Of a stretch of DNA of 64,000 bases, positions 56,055-64,000 are shown piece by piece. The DNA lies in the NCBI RefSeq assembly GCF_020171845.1, contig NZ_JAIVAM010000004.1:434001-498000 (forward strand). The letters are read 5' to 3'. The position numbers were made by a program, and so were the translations under genes. The stretch is from Cytobacillus kochii (GTDB lineage: Bacteria; Bacillota; Bacilli; Bacillales; Cytobacillaceae). The notes under the pieces were generated by a model. The model had not been told where the DNA came from, ran no database searches, and saw nothing but the letters and a program-made list of their open reading frames with translations. Numbering within the stretch: position 1 is the first letter of the stretch; the number at the start of each line of letters is the position of its first letter.

Positions 56055-56596
56055 GGTAATCACTCCTGCTTTTCTATCATAATATGCATTTTATCAATAA
56101 AGTTTCCTTCATGCAACATTTTTATATTTCTAAAAATCTTTTTATCAAGTGCATATCCCTTACTATTTCCTAAAGTGCTTGAAATGATGATTAATAGTGA
56201 GGAATACATGATCTTTTTTTAATGCAACAATAAATGGGATGAGTAGCATGTGGATGAATGATATAGGAAAATGTGAATATTATTTGTTACCACTCGTACT
56301 TTTTCTGAACCTGTTCATGTTTGATGAAACTCACTCGTTTTCTCCTCAGACCTAGCGTAGTTCATGTGTAAAAAAAGTTAGTAATTTGCTTTATTTTTGA
56401 CTTCTTTCCTAAGAGACATGTTCATGAGTGATGATCTTATGCTCGTTGACACCATATTTGTTTTACTGCTAAAGGGCTATGGCTCTTCCTTATGTGACAG
56501 GTTCAAGCTTTGATTTCTTCTCTTTTAGAGGAATATGCCCCTTTTACAATACCCTCGGGTTCAAATGAAGGGATCAATCATGAGGGTGACTGATAA
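56055..56596. other. Intergenic, no gene seen
   Basis: About 540 bases without a supported frame, RNA gene or repeat on either strand. Confidence 0.5.
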
Positions 56597-56642
56597 CAAA
56601 AAGCGAGGAAGTGAACAATAAATCGCTTCACTTCCTCGCTTT
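56597..56642 (-). terminator. Terminator of the odhAB operon
   Basis: A perfect 15-bp stem (56600-56614 with 56628-56642, core AAGCGAGGAAGTGA) is followed on the minus strand by a U-tract. Confidence 0.93.
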
Positions 56643-56672
56643 AAACCCTTTTGAGTATTAGTTTATTTTAAA

Positions 56673-57920
56673 TTAAGCTTCAAATAATAAAGACTCAGGG
56701 TCTTCAATTAATTCTTTCACACGTTTAAGGAATGTTACTGCTTCTTTACCATCAACAATACGGTGGTCATAAGAGAGAGCAACATACATCATTGGGCGGT
56801 TTTCCATTCTTTCAGCATCAATAGCTACTGGACGAGTTTGGATAGAATGCATCCCTAGGATACCTACTTGTGGTCCATTAAGGATTGGTGTTGATAATAA
56901 TGAACCAAACACACCACCATTAGTAATGGTGAATGTTCCACCTTGTAAGTCAGAAATAGCTAGTTTATTATCTCTTGCTTTTTTACCAAGGCCCATAATA
57001 TCCTTTTCAATTTCTGCAAAGTTTTTACGGTCAGCATCTCTAACAACTGGAACTACTAAACCTTCATCTGTTGAAACAGCAATACCGATGTCATAGAATT
57101 TTTTAAGAACTAGTTGGTCGCCGTCAATTTCAGCGTTTAACAACGGGCTACGTTTAAGTGCTGCGACAACCGCTTTTGTGAAGAAAGACATAAATCCAAG
57201 TTTTACATCATTTTCTTCTTGGAATTTATCTTTACGTTTTTTACGTAAGTTCATAACATTTGTCATATCAATTTCATTGAATGTTGTTAACATAGCAGAT
57301 GTTTGTTGAACTTCTACAAGTCTTTTCGCAATTGTTTGGCGACGACGGCTCATACGGATGCGTTCTACTGGTTTTTCACTATTTGCATCAGTTGCGGCTG
57401 GCTTAGGAGCTGGTTTAGATGCAGCTTGTGGCTGCGCTGCTTGAGTCGCTTGATTTGGATCGTAGTTCGCAACATCTTGAGAACGTACTCTTCCCATAGG
57501 ATCTGTAGTTGGAACTTCACTTAAATCGATTCCTTTTTCACGCGCCATTTTTCTAGCTGCCGGTGAAGCAATTGTGCGTTGTTTATTATCTTCCGCTGGT
57601 TTGGAATCAGCTGGTTTCGCTTCTTCTTTAACCTCTTGAGGTGCTTCCTCTTTCTTCTCTTCTGCTTTAGGAGCAGGAGCTTCTCCACCTTCACTTACAA
57701 CTGCGATGGTATCCCCTACATTCACAGTGTCGCCTTCTTCTGCTTTTAATTCTGCAAGTACACCACTATATTCAGAAATGATTTCTACATTTACTTTGTC
57801 TGTTTCAAGCTCAACAACATAATCACCTTTATTGACTGTATCACCAGGTTGTTTTAGCCACTGAGCCACCGTACCTTCTGTAATTGATTCTGCTAATTCA
57901 GGAACTTTAATATCTGCCAC
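56673..57920 (-). CDS. odhB: 2-oxoglutarate dehydrogenase E2, dihydrolipoyl succinyltransferase
   Basis: Core of the TCA-cycle 2-oxoglutarate dehydrogenase complex, 415 residues. N-terminal lipoyl domain (1-76) with the lipoylated Lys42 in ETDKVNVE, an Ala/Pro/Glu/Lys linker, the E1/E3-binding domain (about 115-152, [19 protein letters not shown]), another linker, and the catalytic acyltransferase domain (about 185-415) with the active-site His in [12 protein letters not shown]. Follows odhA by 16 bases. Confidence 0.97.
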   Translation of the reverse strand: MADIKVPELAESITEGTVAQWLKQPGDTVNKGDYVVELETDKVNVEIISEYSGVLAELKAEEGDTVNVGDTIAVVSEGGEAPAPKAEEKKEEAPQEVKEEAKPADSKPAEDNKQRTIASPAARKMAREKGIDLSEVPTTDPMGRVRSQDVANYDPNQATQAAQPQAASKPAPKPAATDANSEKPVERIRMSRRRQTIAKRLVEVQQTSAMLTTFNEIDMTNVMNLRKKRKDKFQEENDVKLGFMSFFTKAVVAALKRSPLLNAEIDGDQLVLKKFYDIGIAVSTDEGLVVPVVRDADRKNFAEIEKDIMGLGKKARDNKLAISDLQGGTFTITNGGVFGSLLSTPILNGPQVGILGMHSIQTRPVAIDAERMENRPMMYVALSYDHRIVDGKEAVTFLKRVKELIEDPESLLFEA

Positions 57921-57936
57921 AATAATTTCCTCCTTA

Positions 57937-60771
57937 TTACTTACGTGTTAAAGATTCTTCAATAATTCTCTGCTGCTCTTTTTTATGCACGACTGGATCG
58001 CCTTCTGCTGTGCTTGAGCGGCGGCGTCTACCGATATAATTTACCTCTACTCCGTCAGGGGCAATATGTTTTAACCTTGGTTCAACAAAATTCCATGCGC
58101 CCATATTCTTCGGTTCCTCTTGCACCCAGATCATTTCTTCAAGATTTGGATAACGTTTTACTACTTCCGTAATGTCAGCAAATGGGAACGGATAAATCTC
58201 TTCTACACGTACAATATGGAACCACTCTTTATCTTCAATATCTTTTAATTTATCTTCTAAATCAATAGCCATTTTTCCTGATGTGAAAACAATTCTCTTC
58301 ACTTGATCTTTTTTCTCACCAAGGTCAGATTGCTCAAGAATCGAGTTAAACTGTCCTTCTGATAAATCTTTAGCAGTTGCAGCAACTGTAGGATTTCGTA
58401 AAAGACTCTTAGGTGACATTATGACCAATGGTCTTACTTCTTCCTGATTCAAAATCGCTGCTTGTCTTCTTAAAATATGGAAGTACTGTGCTGCTGAAGA
58501 AAGGTTAGCTACTGTCCAGTTATTTTCAGCTGCCAGCTGCAGGAATCTTTCTAATCTTGCACTTGAATGTTCTGGACCTTGTCCTTCATATCCATGTGGA
58601 AGAAGCATTACTAGACCAGATTTTTGCCCCCATTTTGCGCGACCAGCAGAAATGAATTGATCAAACATAACTTGTGCAGAGTTCGCAAAGTCACCAAACT
58701 GTGCTTCCCAAAGAACTAAAGTTTCTGGAGCTGACACATTATAACCATATTCAAAACCTAGAACAGCCATTTCTGACAACGGGCTATTATGAACAGCAAA
58801 TGAAGCTTTAGCAGTTGAGATTTGATGTAAAGGTGAGAACGATTTACCTGTCACTTCATCATGTAACATGATATTTCTATGGGCAAATGTTCCACGCTCT
58901 GAATCTTGACCTGTAAGTCTTACAGGCGTACCATCTGAAATAATTGAAGCGAATGCTAATGTTTCAGCGTGACCCCAATCAATTTTCCCAACCTCTTCTA
59001 GTCCATTTTTACGACGTTGTAATATTTTACTTAGCTTTCTAAAGACTTTATATTCTTCCGGCCAATTTAGAAGCTCTTCATTCAATTGCTGTAAAGACTC
59101 TAATGGCACAGCAGTTTGAATGCTTGGTATACCATTTTCCACTGTCTCAGGTGGATTTAATTCAGTTGCATCTTCTTGTTTATCTGGCACTTTATCGTAA
59201 GCTTGCTGAAGTTTTTCTGCTACTTCTGAATGAATAGCAGTAACCTCTTCTTCTGTTAAGAACTGATCTTTTTTTAATTTCTCGCCGTAAAGCTCTTTAA
59301 TCGTTGGTCTTTTATGGATAATATTATACATCGCTGGGTTTGTGGTCATCGGCTCGTCCATTTCATTGTGACCAAAGCGGCGATACCCAATTAAGTCAAT
59401 TAAGAAATCTTTATGGAATTTATCTCTATATTCAATAGCTAATTTAGCGGCATTGATGACTGCTTCGGGATCATCTGCATTTACATGCACGATTGGAACC
59501 TCATAGCCTTTGGCTAAATCACTTGCATATCTAGTCGATCTAGAATCATAAGATTCTGTTGTAAAGCCAATCGTGTTATTAGCAATAATATGGATAGAAC
59601 CACCAGTATTATAGCCATTTAATTGACCTAGATTTAATGTTTCAGCGACAACACCTTGCCCTGGAAAAGCAGCGTCTCCGTGAATGATGATGGAAAGTGC
59701 TTCGTCGTAATTAACTTCTGGGAAACCACCAGAAGTACGTTTATCTTGAGCCGCTCTTGTATATCCTTCAACAACAGGACCAACGAACTCTAAATGGCTT
59801 GGGTTGTTCGCAAGTGTTAAGTTTGCAACTGTTGTATTTTCAGCCTTAATTTGTTTGTCTAATCCAAGATGGTATTTTACATCGCCTGTCCATCCATAGC
59901 TGATGCCAATAGAGCCTTCAGATGGGACAAGATCTTTGTTTGGCGCATGCTGAAACTCCGCGAATATCATCTCATAAGGCTTACCAAGTACATGAGCAAG
60001 CACATTTAAACGTCCGCGGTGTGCCATTCCAATATTTATTGTTTTTGTGCCATTCGCCACTGAACCTGATACAATTTCATCTAACATTGGTACCATCGTA
60101 TCTAAACCTTCAATAGAGAAGCGTTTTTGACCGACGAAAGTACGGTGTAAGAATTTCTCAAACTCTTCTACTTCCGTTAATCTTTTGTACACTTTCGCCT
60201 TTTCAGGTTTTTGCAAGTTAAGTTTAAGGCTATTTGTTTCAACCTTGCGACGAAGCCAATCCTTTTCTTCTAAATTGTCAACATGAGTGAACTCAAATGC
60301 TAACGTATCCATATAAGCATTTTTTAAGTATTCAAATGCTTCTAATCCATCTCTTAACGGAATATTCGCATCTGTACATATAAGATGAGCTGGTATTGCA
60401 CGTAAATCTGCTTCTGTTAATCCATAATTACTTAAATCAAAAATAGCAACATTCTTTTCTTCCCTATTAACTAGGGGATAAATATCAGCAGCTTTATGTC
60501 CGTTTGAACGAATAAAATCGGCAAGACGAATAGCTGATAAAGTTTTTTCAATTTGTTCTGGACTTACGCCAGTGCTTTCTGCTCCTATACTTACAGGAGC
60601 TACCCCTGTTTGTTGCAATGGTGAACCATTAACCTCAAAATACTCTCTCATTTCTTGGTCGACTGATTCTGGATTTTCTAAATACATCTCATAAAGCTCG
60701 ATTACATAGCCAAGGTTAGGACCGTAAAAACTTTGTTCTAAAGGTCCGCTACCCTCTGAAGGCTTCTTCAT
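57937..60771 (-). CDS. odhA: 2-oxoglutarate dehydrogenase E1
   Basis: Thiamine-diphosphate enzyme that decarboxylates 2-oxoglutarate and loads succinyl onto the E2 lipoyl arm. 944 residues, the same as B. subtilis OdhA. ThDP site visible as [12 protein letters not shown] and the following NTIGFTT; E1 substrate His in [21 protein letters not shown] precedes the ATG. First gene of odhA-odhB. The shared E3 (lipoamide dehydrogenase) is encoded elsewhere. Confidence 0.97.
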   Translation of the reverse strand: MKKPSEGSGPLEQSFYGPNLGYVIELYEMYLENPESVDQEMREYFEVNGSPLQQTGVAPVSIGAESTGVSPEQIEKTLSAIRLADFIRSNGHKAADIYPLVNREEKNVAIFDLSNYGLTEADLRAIPAHLICTDANIPLRDGLEAFEYLKNAYMDTLAFEFTHVDNLEEKDWLRRKVETNSLKLNLQKPEKAKVYKRLTEVEEFEKFLHRTFVGQKRFSIEGLDTMVPMLDEIVSGSVANGTKTINIGMAHRGRLNVLAHVLGKPYEMIFAEFQHAPNKDLVPSEGSIGISYGWTGDVKYHLGLDKQIKAENTTVANLTLANNPSHLEFVGPVVEGYTRAAQDKRTSGGFPEVNYDEALSIIIHGDAAFPGQGVVAETLNLGQLNGYNTGGSIHIIANNTIGFTTESYDSRSTRYASDLAKGYEVPIVHVNADDPEAVINAAKLAIEYRDKFHKDFLIDLIGYRRFGHNEMDEPMTTNPAMYNIIHKRPTIKELYGEKLKKDQFLTEEEVTAIHSEVAEKLQQAYDKVPDKQEDATELNPPETVENGIPSIQTAVPLESLQQLNEELLNWPEEYKVFRKLSKILQRRKNGLEEVGKIDWGHAETLAFASIISDGTPVRLTGQDSERGTFAHRNIMLHDEVTGKSFSPLHQISTAKASFAVHNSPLSEMAVLGFEYGYNVSAPETLVLWEAQFGDFANSAQVMFDQFISAGRAKWGQKSGLVMLLPHGYEGQGPEHSSARLERFLQLAAENNWTVANLSSAAQYFHILRRQAAILNQEEVRPLVIMSPKSLLRNPTVAATAKDLSEGQFNSILEQSDLGEKKDQVKRIVFTSGKMAIDLEDKLKDIEDKEWFHIVRVEEIYPFPFADITEVVKRYPNLEEMIWVQEEPKNMGAWNFVEPRLKHIAPDGVEVNYIGRRRRSSTAEGDPVVHKKEQQRIIEESLTRK

Positions 60772-61207
60772 GGAAAATTACCTCCACAACTCTTTTTTAA
60801 ATATATTTGGATAATTTATTTCCGCCCCATATCCATTCTAGGATAGTAACAATATTATTTCGTATATAAAAATTCCGAATAATGTTAATTTCCAGAGGAC
60901 GAAATGTTTCCTAAGCCATTTTACCACGTTAAAGGCGCATATACAAAGGGAAAAAAGAGAAAATCACGAAAATACAGCTAATATTTTTAGAAAAAATACT
61001 TATATTAAAAAAGTGAATTAATTTAATTCCTATATCACGCCTATTAGTGTAATAAATTGGAAAGATGAACTAACGTCTACAAGTTGAAAATCATTCAACT
61101 TCTAAACCGTTTGCCTATTTAAGTATATATCAAAAGCCTTATTATTGGTAGAATTGTGCACTAAATATTCAAACTGAATAAAATACTACGAGAGAGGATG
61201 TGAACTT
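60772..61207. other. Divergent intergenic region of odhA and sspH
   Basis: Holds the odhA promoter on the minus strand and the sspH promoter on the plus strand. Sequences resembling -10 boxes are present, but none is clear enough to call, and no perfect cre was found. No gene seen. Confidence 0.45.
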
Positions 61208-61399
61208 ATGGATTTATCTAGAGCGAGGGAACTACTAAAAAATCAAATCGAATATGAAGTAACTTTCGATGGCGTAAAAATCGTGATTGTCGATCTCTAT
61301 GAATTAACTAAAATGGCGAGGGTGTGCGAAAGAAACAACGTAGATAAGAATCAAGTTGTTCCACTCGCACAATTAATAGAAGAAAATACAATACGTTAA
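61208..61399 (+). CDS. sspH: H-type small acid-soluble spore protein
   Basis: Minor SASP of 63 residues made in the forespore. Conserved frame: MDLSRARELLKNQIEYEVTF (RAKE-x-x-x-S ... V-x-F), VDGVKIVIVDLYE-like centre, TKMARVC (TARV) and VVPLAQLIEE (VPV-x-x-L-x-E), which fit the SspH family. RBS GAGAGGATG. Its stop codon overlaps the 3' end of the convergent DUF3889 gene by 4 bases. Confidence 0.88.
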   Translation: MDLSRARELLKNQIEYEVTFDGVKIVIVDLYELTKMARVCERNNVDKNQVVPLAQLIEENTIR

Positions 61400-61725
61400 C
61401 GATCAGTTTTTTTTGTTAAAATACGGACGATTTTCTCCGAATCTTTATCATATTCAATAAACACATAGAGCCCATATTCTATCTCCTGTTGACGCATCCA
61501 AAGTTTAAACTTTTCTATTTCTGTCTTTTCCTTTACTTCTTTTCCAAGATGCTGATAATCAACAATATCTGCTGATGGATATTTTTCCTTTGCAATCATC
61601 ATCGCTTCTTTACCCCATTTTGCATAAGAAGGAGCATCATAAACGGCATAGTTTGTTTGAGGGCTTGAAATTAATATATAGCTAAACAACACTATGACAA
61701 TCGAGAGAAACACTCTTTTCTCCAT
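61396..61725 (-). CDS. Secreted DUF3889 family protein
   Basis: Exported protein of 109 residues: signal peptide (about 1-27), then YAKWGKEAMMIAKEKYPSAD, IVDYQHLG and IEKFKLWMRQQ, which match the DUF3889 family (B. subtilis YqzG type). A small alpha/beta domain of unknown role outside the membrane. RBS GAGGTGAGGAG. Convergent with sspH, overlapping by 4 bases. Confidence 0.87.
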   Translation of the reverse strand: MEKRVFLSIVIVLFSYILISSPQTNYAVYDAPSYAKWGKEAMMIAKEKYPSADIVDYQHLGKEVKEKTEIEKFKLWMRQQEIEYGLYVFIEYDKDSEKIVRILTKKTDR

Positions 61726-61887
61726 TTTCTCCTCACCTCTTCACTTTCATTTTTTGATGGAAATATTTATAGTTTTACTATCTTTTAAATGTTTATTCTT
61801 TATGAAAGTTTTTTTGGGTAATGGGTTATATAATGAAAGAAAAAATTCAAGGCAAAACTTGCTTGTGCAAAAGTAAATATCAATGGA
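61726..61887. other. Intergenic upstream of the DUF3889 gene
   Basis: AT-rich; no gene recognised. Confidence 0.4.
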
Positions 61888-61935
61888 CAAAGAAAAGCGA
61901 GCAAGTTAATGGTTAAAACTTGCCCGCTTTTCTTT
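61888..61935. terminator. Bidirectional terminator-like hairpin
   Basis: AGAAAAGCGAGCAAGTT pairs with AACTTGCCCGCTTTTCT with one mismatch. It probably ends the small minus-strand transcript from 62211. Confidence 0.75.
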
Positions 61936-62094
61936 ATCTATTGTTCCATTAACCCTTATACCATAAATATCAACATAGCCTTTAAAAAAATATAAGAATA
62001 TGTCCTTTACTAGTTCATTTGATTAGTTTTAGTTATGATTTTTAAAAAAAGTAATCGTACAACATCTAAAACAAAAAGTGGAAGACATAAAGGG

Positions 62095-62211
62095 CTATTT
62101 TGTTCTCTCAAGTAAATCATCTATTTCAATTATGTCTATTAAATGATGAATATCATCAGTCGGGTTATATACACCGTCTAAAAATTGATCAATATCAAAT
62201 TTCTTTAACAA
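62095..62211 (-). CDS. Hypothetical 38-aa acidic protein
   Basis: Not recognised. From a TTG at 62211 just after GAGGGGGG, the product begins MLKKFDIDQFLDGVYNPTDD and is acidic and rich in Asp, Ile and Leu. A longer frame from 62358 has no RBS. A hairpin 160 bases downstream may be its terminator. Confidence 0.4.
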   Translation of the reverse strand: MLKKFDIDQFLDGVYNPTDDIHHLIDIIEIDDLLERTK

Positions 62212-62427
62212 GATAACCCCCCTCTTTTTTCCATCCGTTTCAAAACCATTCGAAGACTTCACACTTTTTCTGAGGGTACTGTCAATCAAATACGCAACAT
62301 CATTTATATTAATATAATAAATACAGAAGCAACCTTTAATATTTATTGAATGATACAATATTCATTTTTCAGTTTTTTCTTAAAATAGAGTATTTAAATA
62401 ATATTATTTTTTCTTTTTACTTTCAGT

Positions 62428-62490
62428 TTCATGAACATTTTGTGACCAAATTCATCATTTGTTCATGAACATTTTGTGACACCTATCACA
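62428..62490 (+). promoter_or_regulatory. Redox-type regulatory region of the qox operon
   Basis: TTCATGAACATTTTGTGAC occurs twice, perfectly, at 62428-62446 and 62462-62480, 34 bases apart. The second copy runs into TGTGACACCTATCACA (62475-62490), a TGTGA-N6-TCACA inverted repeat as bound by Fnr and Rex. TTTTGTGA is also close to the ResD half-site TTTGTGAAT. Lies about 100-170 bases upstream of qoxA. Confidence 0.55.
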
Positions 62491-62595
62491 TTCAATTGTT
62501 TTTAACCATTTATGATACTAACATAGGGTTACAGGCGTGATATTCACGTTCAAATAAAACAATAGATTTTTAGAAAGATAGAAAGGGGTACATCA

Positions 62596-63510
62596 ATGAA
62601 ATTGAAAAGGGCTCTTTTATTGGCTATAGTTGCCATTGCCGCTGTACTTGCTGGGTGTGAACCACTTACTGTTCTAAATCCTAAAGGTCCACAGGCCGAA
62701 GTCCAGGCTAACGATATTATGATGTCCATATGGTTAATGTCTGGCATTGTTATTGTAGTTTTTGCAATGCTTGCATATATGCTCATTAAATTTCGTTCAT
62801 CTAAACAAGGAAAAGATTATGAACCACCTCACATCGAGGGAAATAAATGGGTGGAGGCAGTTTGTGTCGGAATACCTGTACTAATTGTTGCTTATCTATC
62901 ATTTGTTTCTGTCCAAAGTAACTATAAAGTTGAAGCAACACCACCAGGGTATGAGGATAAGGAGCCATTAGTTGTATATGCATCATCATCTAACTGGAAA
63001 TGGCACTTCAGCTATCCTGAAGAAGATATTGAAACAGTAAATTACTTATATATACCTACTGATCGGGCACTTGAATTTAAACTTTACTCATTCGGTCCAA
63101 TTACTAGCTTCTGGATTCCACAACTTGGCGGACAGAAATATGCAATGGCCGATATGGTAACAACATTACATTTAGCTGCTGATCATCCTGGTGAATTCAT
63201 GGGTAGAAATGCGAACTTCAGCGGAAAAGGTTTTGCTGAAAATACATTTGATGTAACAGCAATGTCTCCAGTTGAATTTGAGGAATGGGTAGATGAAGTT
63301 CATCAAACAGCTGATCCAATTACTGAAGATAAATTTGAAGAGTTACTAGAGCCAGGTCACTTAGGTAAGATGACTTTTACTGGCACTCATTTAGACTTTA
63401 GCCCAGCACCTGAAGGGCATGAACATCATCAATCAAATGATGAAGATTCAGAAGAAAATCATGAAAATCATGATGAGCACGAAGGTCACTCTGACCACAG
63501 TAGCCATTAA
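62596..63510 (+). CDS. qoxA: Cytochrome aa3 quinol oxidase subunit II
   Basis: Lipoprotein subunit of the proton-pumping menaquinol oxidase, 304 residues. Signal peptide with lipobox LAGC (Cys21), two membrane segments (about 42-66 and 90-110), then a cupredoxin-type outer domain. The CuA ligands (Cys-x-x-x-Cys) of cytochrome c oxidases are absent, which marks it as a quinol oxidase. The last 30 residues are unusual: ten His mixed with Asp and Glu. AGAAAGGGGTAC precedes the ATG. First gene of the qox operon. Confidence 0.95.
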   Translation: MKLKRALLLAIVAIAAVLAGCEPLTVLNPKGPQAEVQANDIMMSIWLMSGIVIVVFAMLAYMLIKFRSSKQGKDYEPPHIEGNKWVEAVCVGIPVLIVAYLSFVSVQSNYKVEATPPGYEDKEPLVVYASSSNWKWHFSYPEEDIETVNYLYIPTDRALEFKLYSFGPITSFWIPQLGGQKYAMADMVTTLHLAADHPGEFMGRNANFSGKGFAENTFDVTAMSPVEFEEWVDEVHQTADPITEDKFEELLEPGHLGKMTFTGTHLDFSPAPEGHEHHQSNDEDSEENHENHDEHEGHSDHSSH

Positions 63511-63554
63511 TTAGATGAAGTGTCTATTGACATCTTCTGAAAGGAGTATACAGG

Positions 63555-64000
63555 ATGGAGTTCTTTGAACGTTTTGCCATACCACATCCAAGTCCAGCTA
63601 TTTATGCTTCAATGGTAGCAATTGCAATTGTTTCTATTGCCATTGTAGTTGGGATAACATATTTTAAAAAATGGGGTTATTTATGGCGTGAATGGTTAAC
63701 AACTGTTGACCATAAACGATTAGGTATTATGTATATTATTGCAGCGATCCTCATGCTATTCCGTGGAGGCGCTGACGCAATTATGATGCGTGCGCAATTA
63801 TCAGCACCTGAGAACAAATTGCTTGATGCACAGCATTATAACGAGATATTCACTACACATGGTGTTGTTATGATTCTCTTCATGGCTATGCCATTTATTA
63901 TCGGTTTTATGAACTTTGTTGTTCCACTGCAAATTGGGGCTCGCGATGTTGCGTTCCCACGTCTTAATGCACTTAGCTTCTGGTTATTCTTTGCCGGTGC
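63555..64000 (+). CDS. qoxB: Quinol oxidase subunit I, 5' part
   Basis: Heme-copper oxidase catalytic subunit; only the first 148 codons lie in the window. [20 protein letters not shown] start, the [12 protein letters not shown] loop, [14 protein letters not shown], and the low-spin heme ligand His in [15 protein letters not shown] all fit QoxB. It follows qoxA by 44 bases; AAGGAG is 8-10 bases upstream of the ATG. Confidence 0.95.
   Translation, partial: MEFFERFAIPHPSPAIYASMVAIAIVSIAIVVGITYFKKWGYLWREWLTTVDHKRLGIMYIIAAILMLFRGGADAIMMRAQLSAPENKLLDAQHYNEIFTTHGVVMILFMAMPFIIGFMNFVVPLQIGARDVAFPRLNALSFWLFFAG

Noticed and set aside
56055-56596. Long gap checked for an RNA gene
   Set aside because: No tRNA, riboswitch or conserved RNA fold could be recognised by eye.

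Overview
The window is a stretch of chromosome from a low-GC, Gram-positive, endospore-forming member of the Bacillaceae. The basis is AT-rich DNA, strong AGGAGG-type ribosome binding sites, many close matches to Bacillus subtilis proteins recognised from memory (PpiB, PbpF, YocH, YkpA, YkqA, YngI, OdhAB, QoxAB, LnrJKLMN), and spore genes (Sda, an SspH-type and a gamma-type SASP, a YhcN-type lipoprotein, a collagen-like surface protein). Genus-level placement is not possible by eye. No rRNA, tRNA, CRISPR array, prophage or insertion sequence was seen.

Layout. 1-12 kb: cyclophilin, HD hydrolase, class A PBP, large superfamily 1 helicase, two TerD proteins behind an ECF-type promoter, a coiled-coil protein with a probable CTG start, a YocH-like wall protein with a WalR box, and small genes. 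12-19 kb: a 1110-residue collagen-like protein, an aldehyde dehydrogenase with a cre site, and a Mta/TipA-type MerR regulator with a textbook MerR promoter. 19-25 kb: a linearmycin-resistance-type module (kinase, regulator, ABC ATPase, two permeases). 25-31 kb: ABC-F protein, DUF523, D-Ala-D-Ala carboxypeptidase, a GRDP-like protein with a Cys-rich tail, and a DHH phosphoesterase. 31-40 kb: YjiH transporter, hutI, hutU, a hydroxyacid dehydrogenase with an AraC-type regulator lacking the phosphoacceptor Asp, and a cupredoxin. 40-47 kb: LysM-CAP protein, BcrC, a four-gene NAD salvage operon headed by an NrtR-like regulator with a perfect operator-like palindrome, DinB, and BioY under a BirA-type operator. 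47-56 kb: a free-standing MprF flippase domain, paired FluC channels, YhcN lipoprotein, YkqA, acyl-CoA synthetase, acetyltransferases, and Sda. 56-64 kb: 2-oxoglutarate dehydrogenase genes odhA-odhB, SspH, DUF3889, and the start of the qox quinol oxidase operon, cut by the window end.

Most of this is ordinary core chromosome. The less ordinary items are a ~205-bp intergenic element present twice, each copy ending a few bases past the stop codon of a minus-strand gene and supplying its terminator; the Asp-to-Glu receiver; the GRDP-like Cys-tailed protein; an orphan promoter with an 18-bp palindrome; and several small genes below usual annotation size that have their own RBS and terminator. I found no gene cluster that clearly represents an undescribed system. 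All family assignments come from reading motifs, not from database searches.
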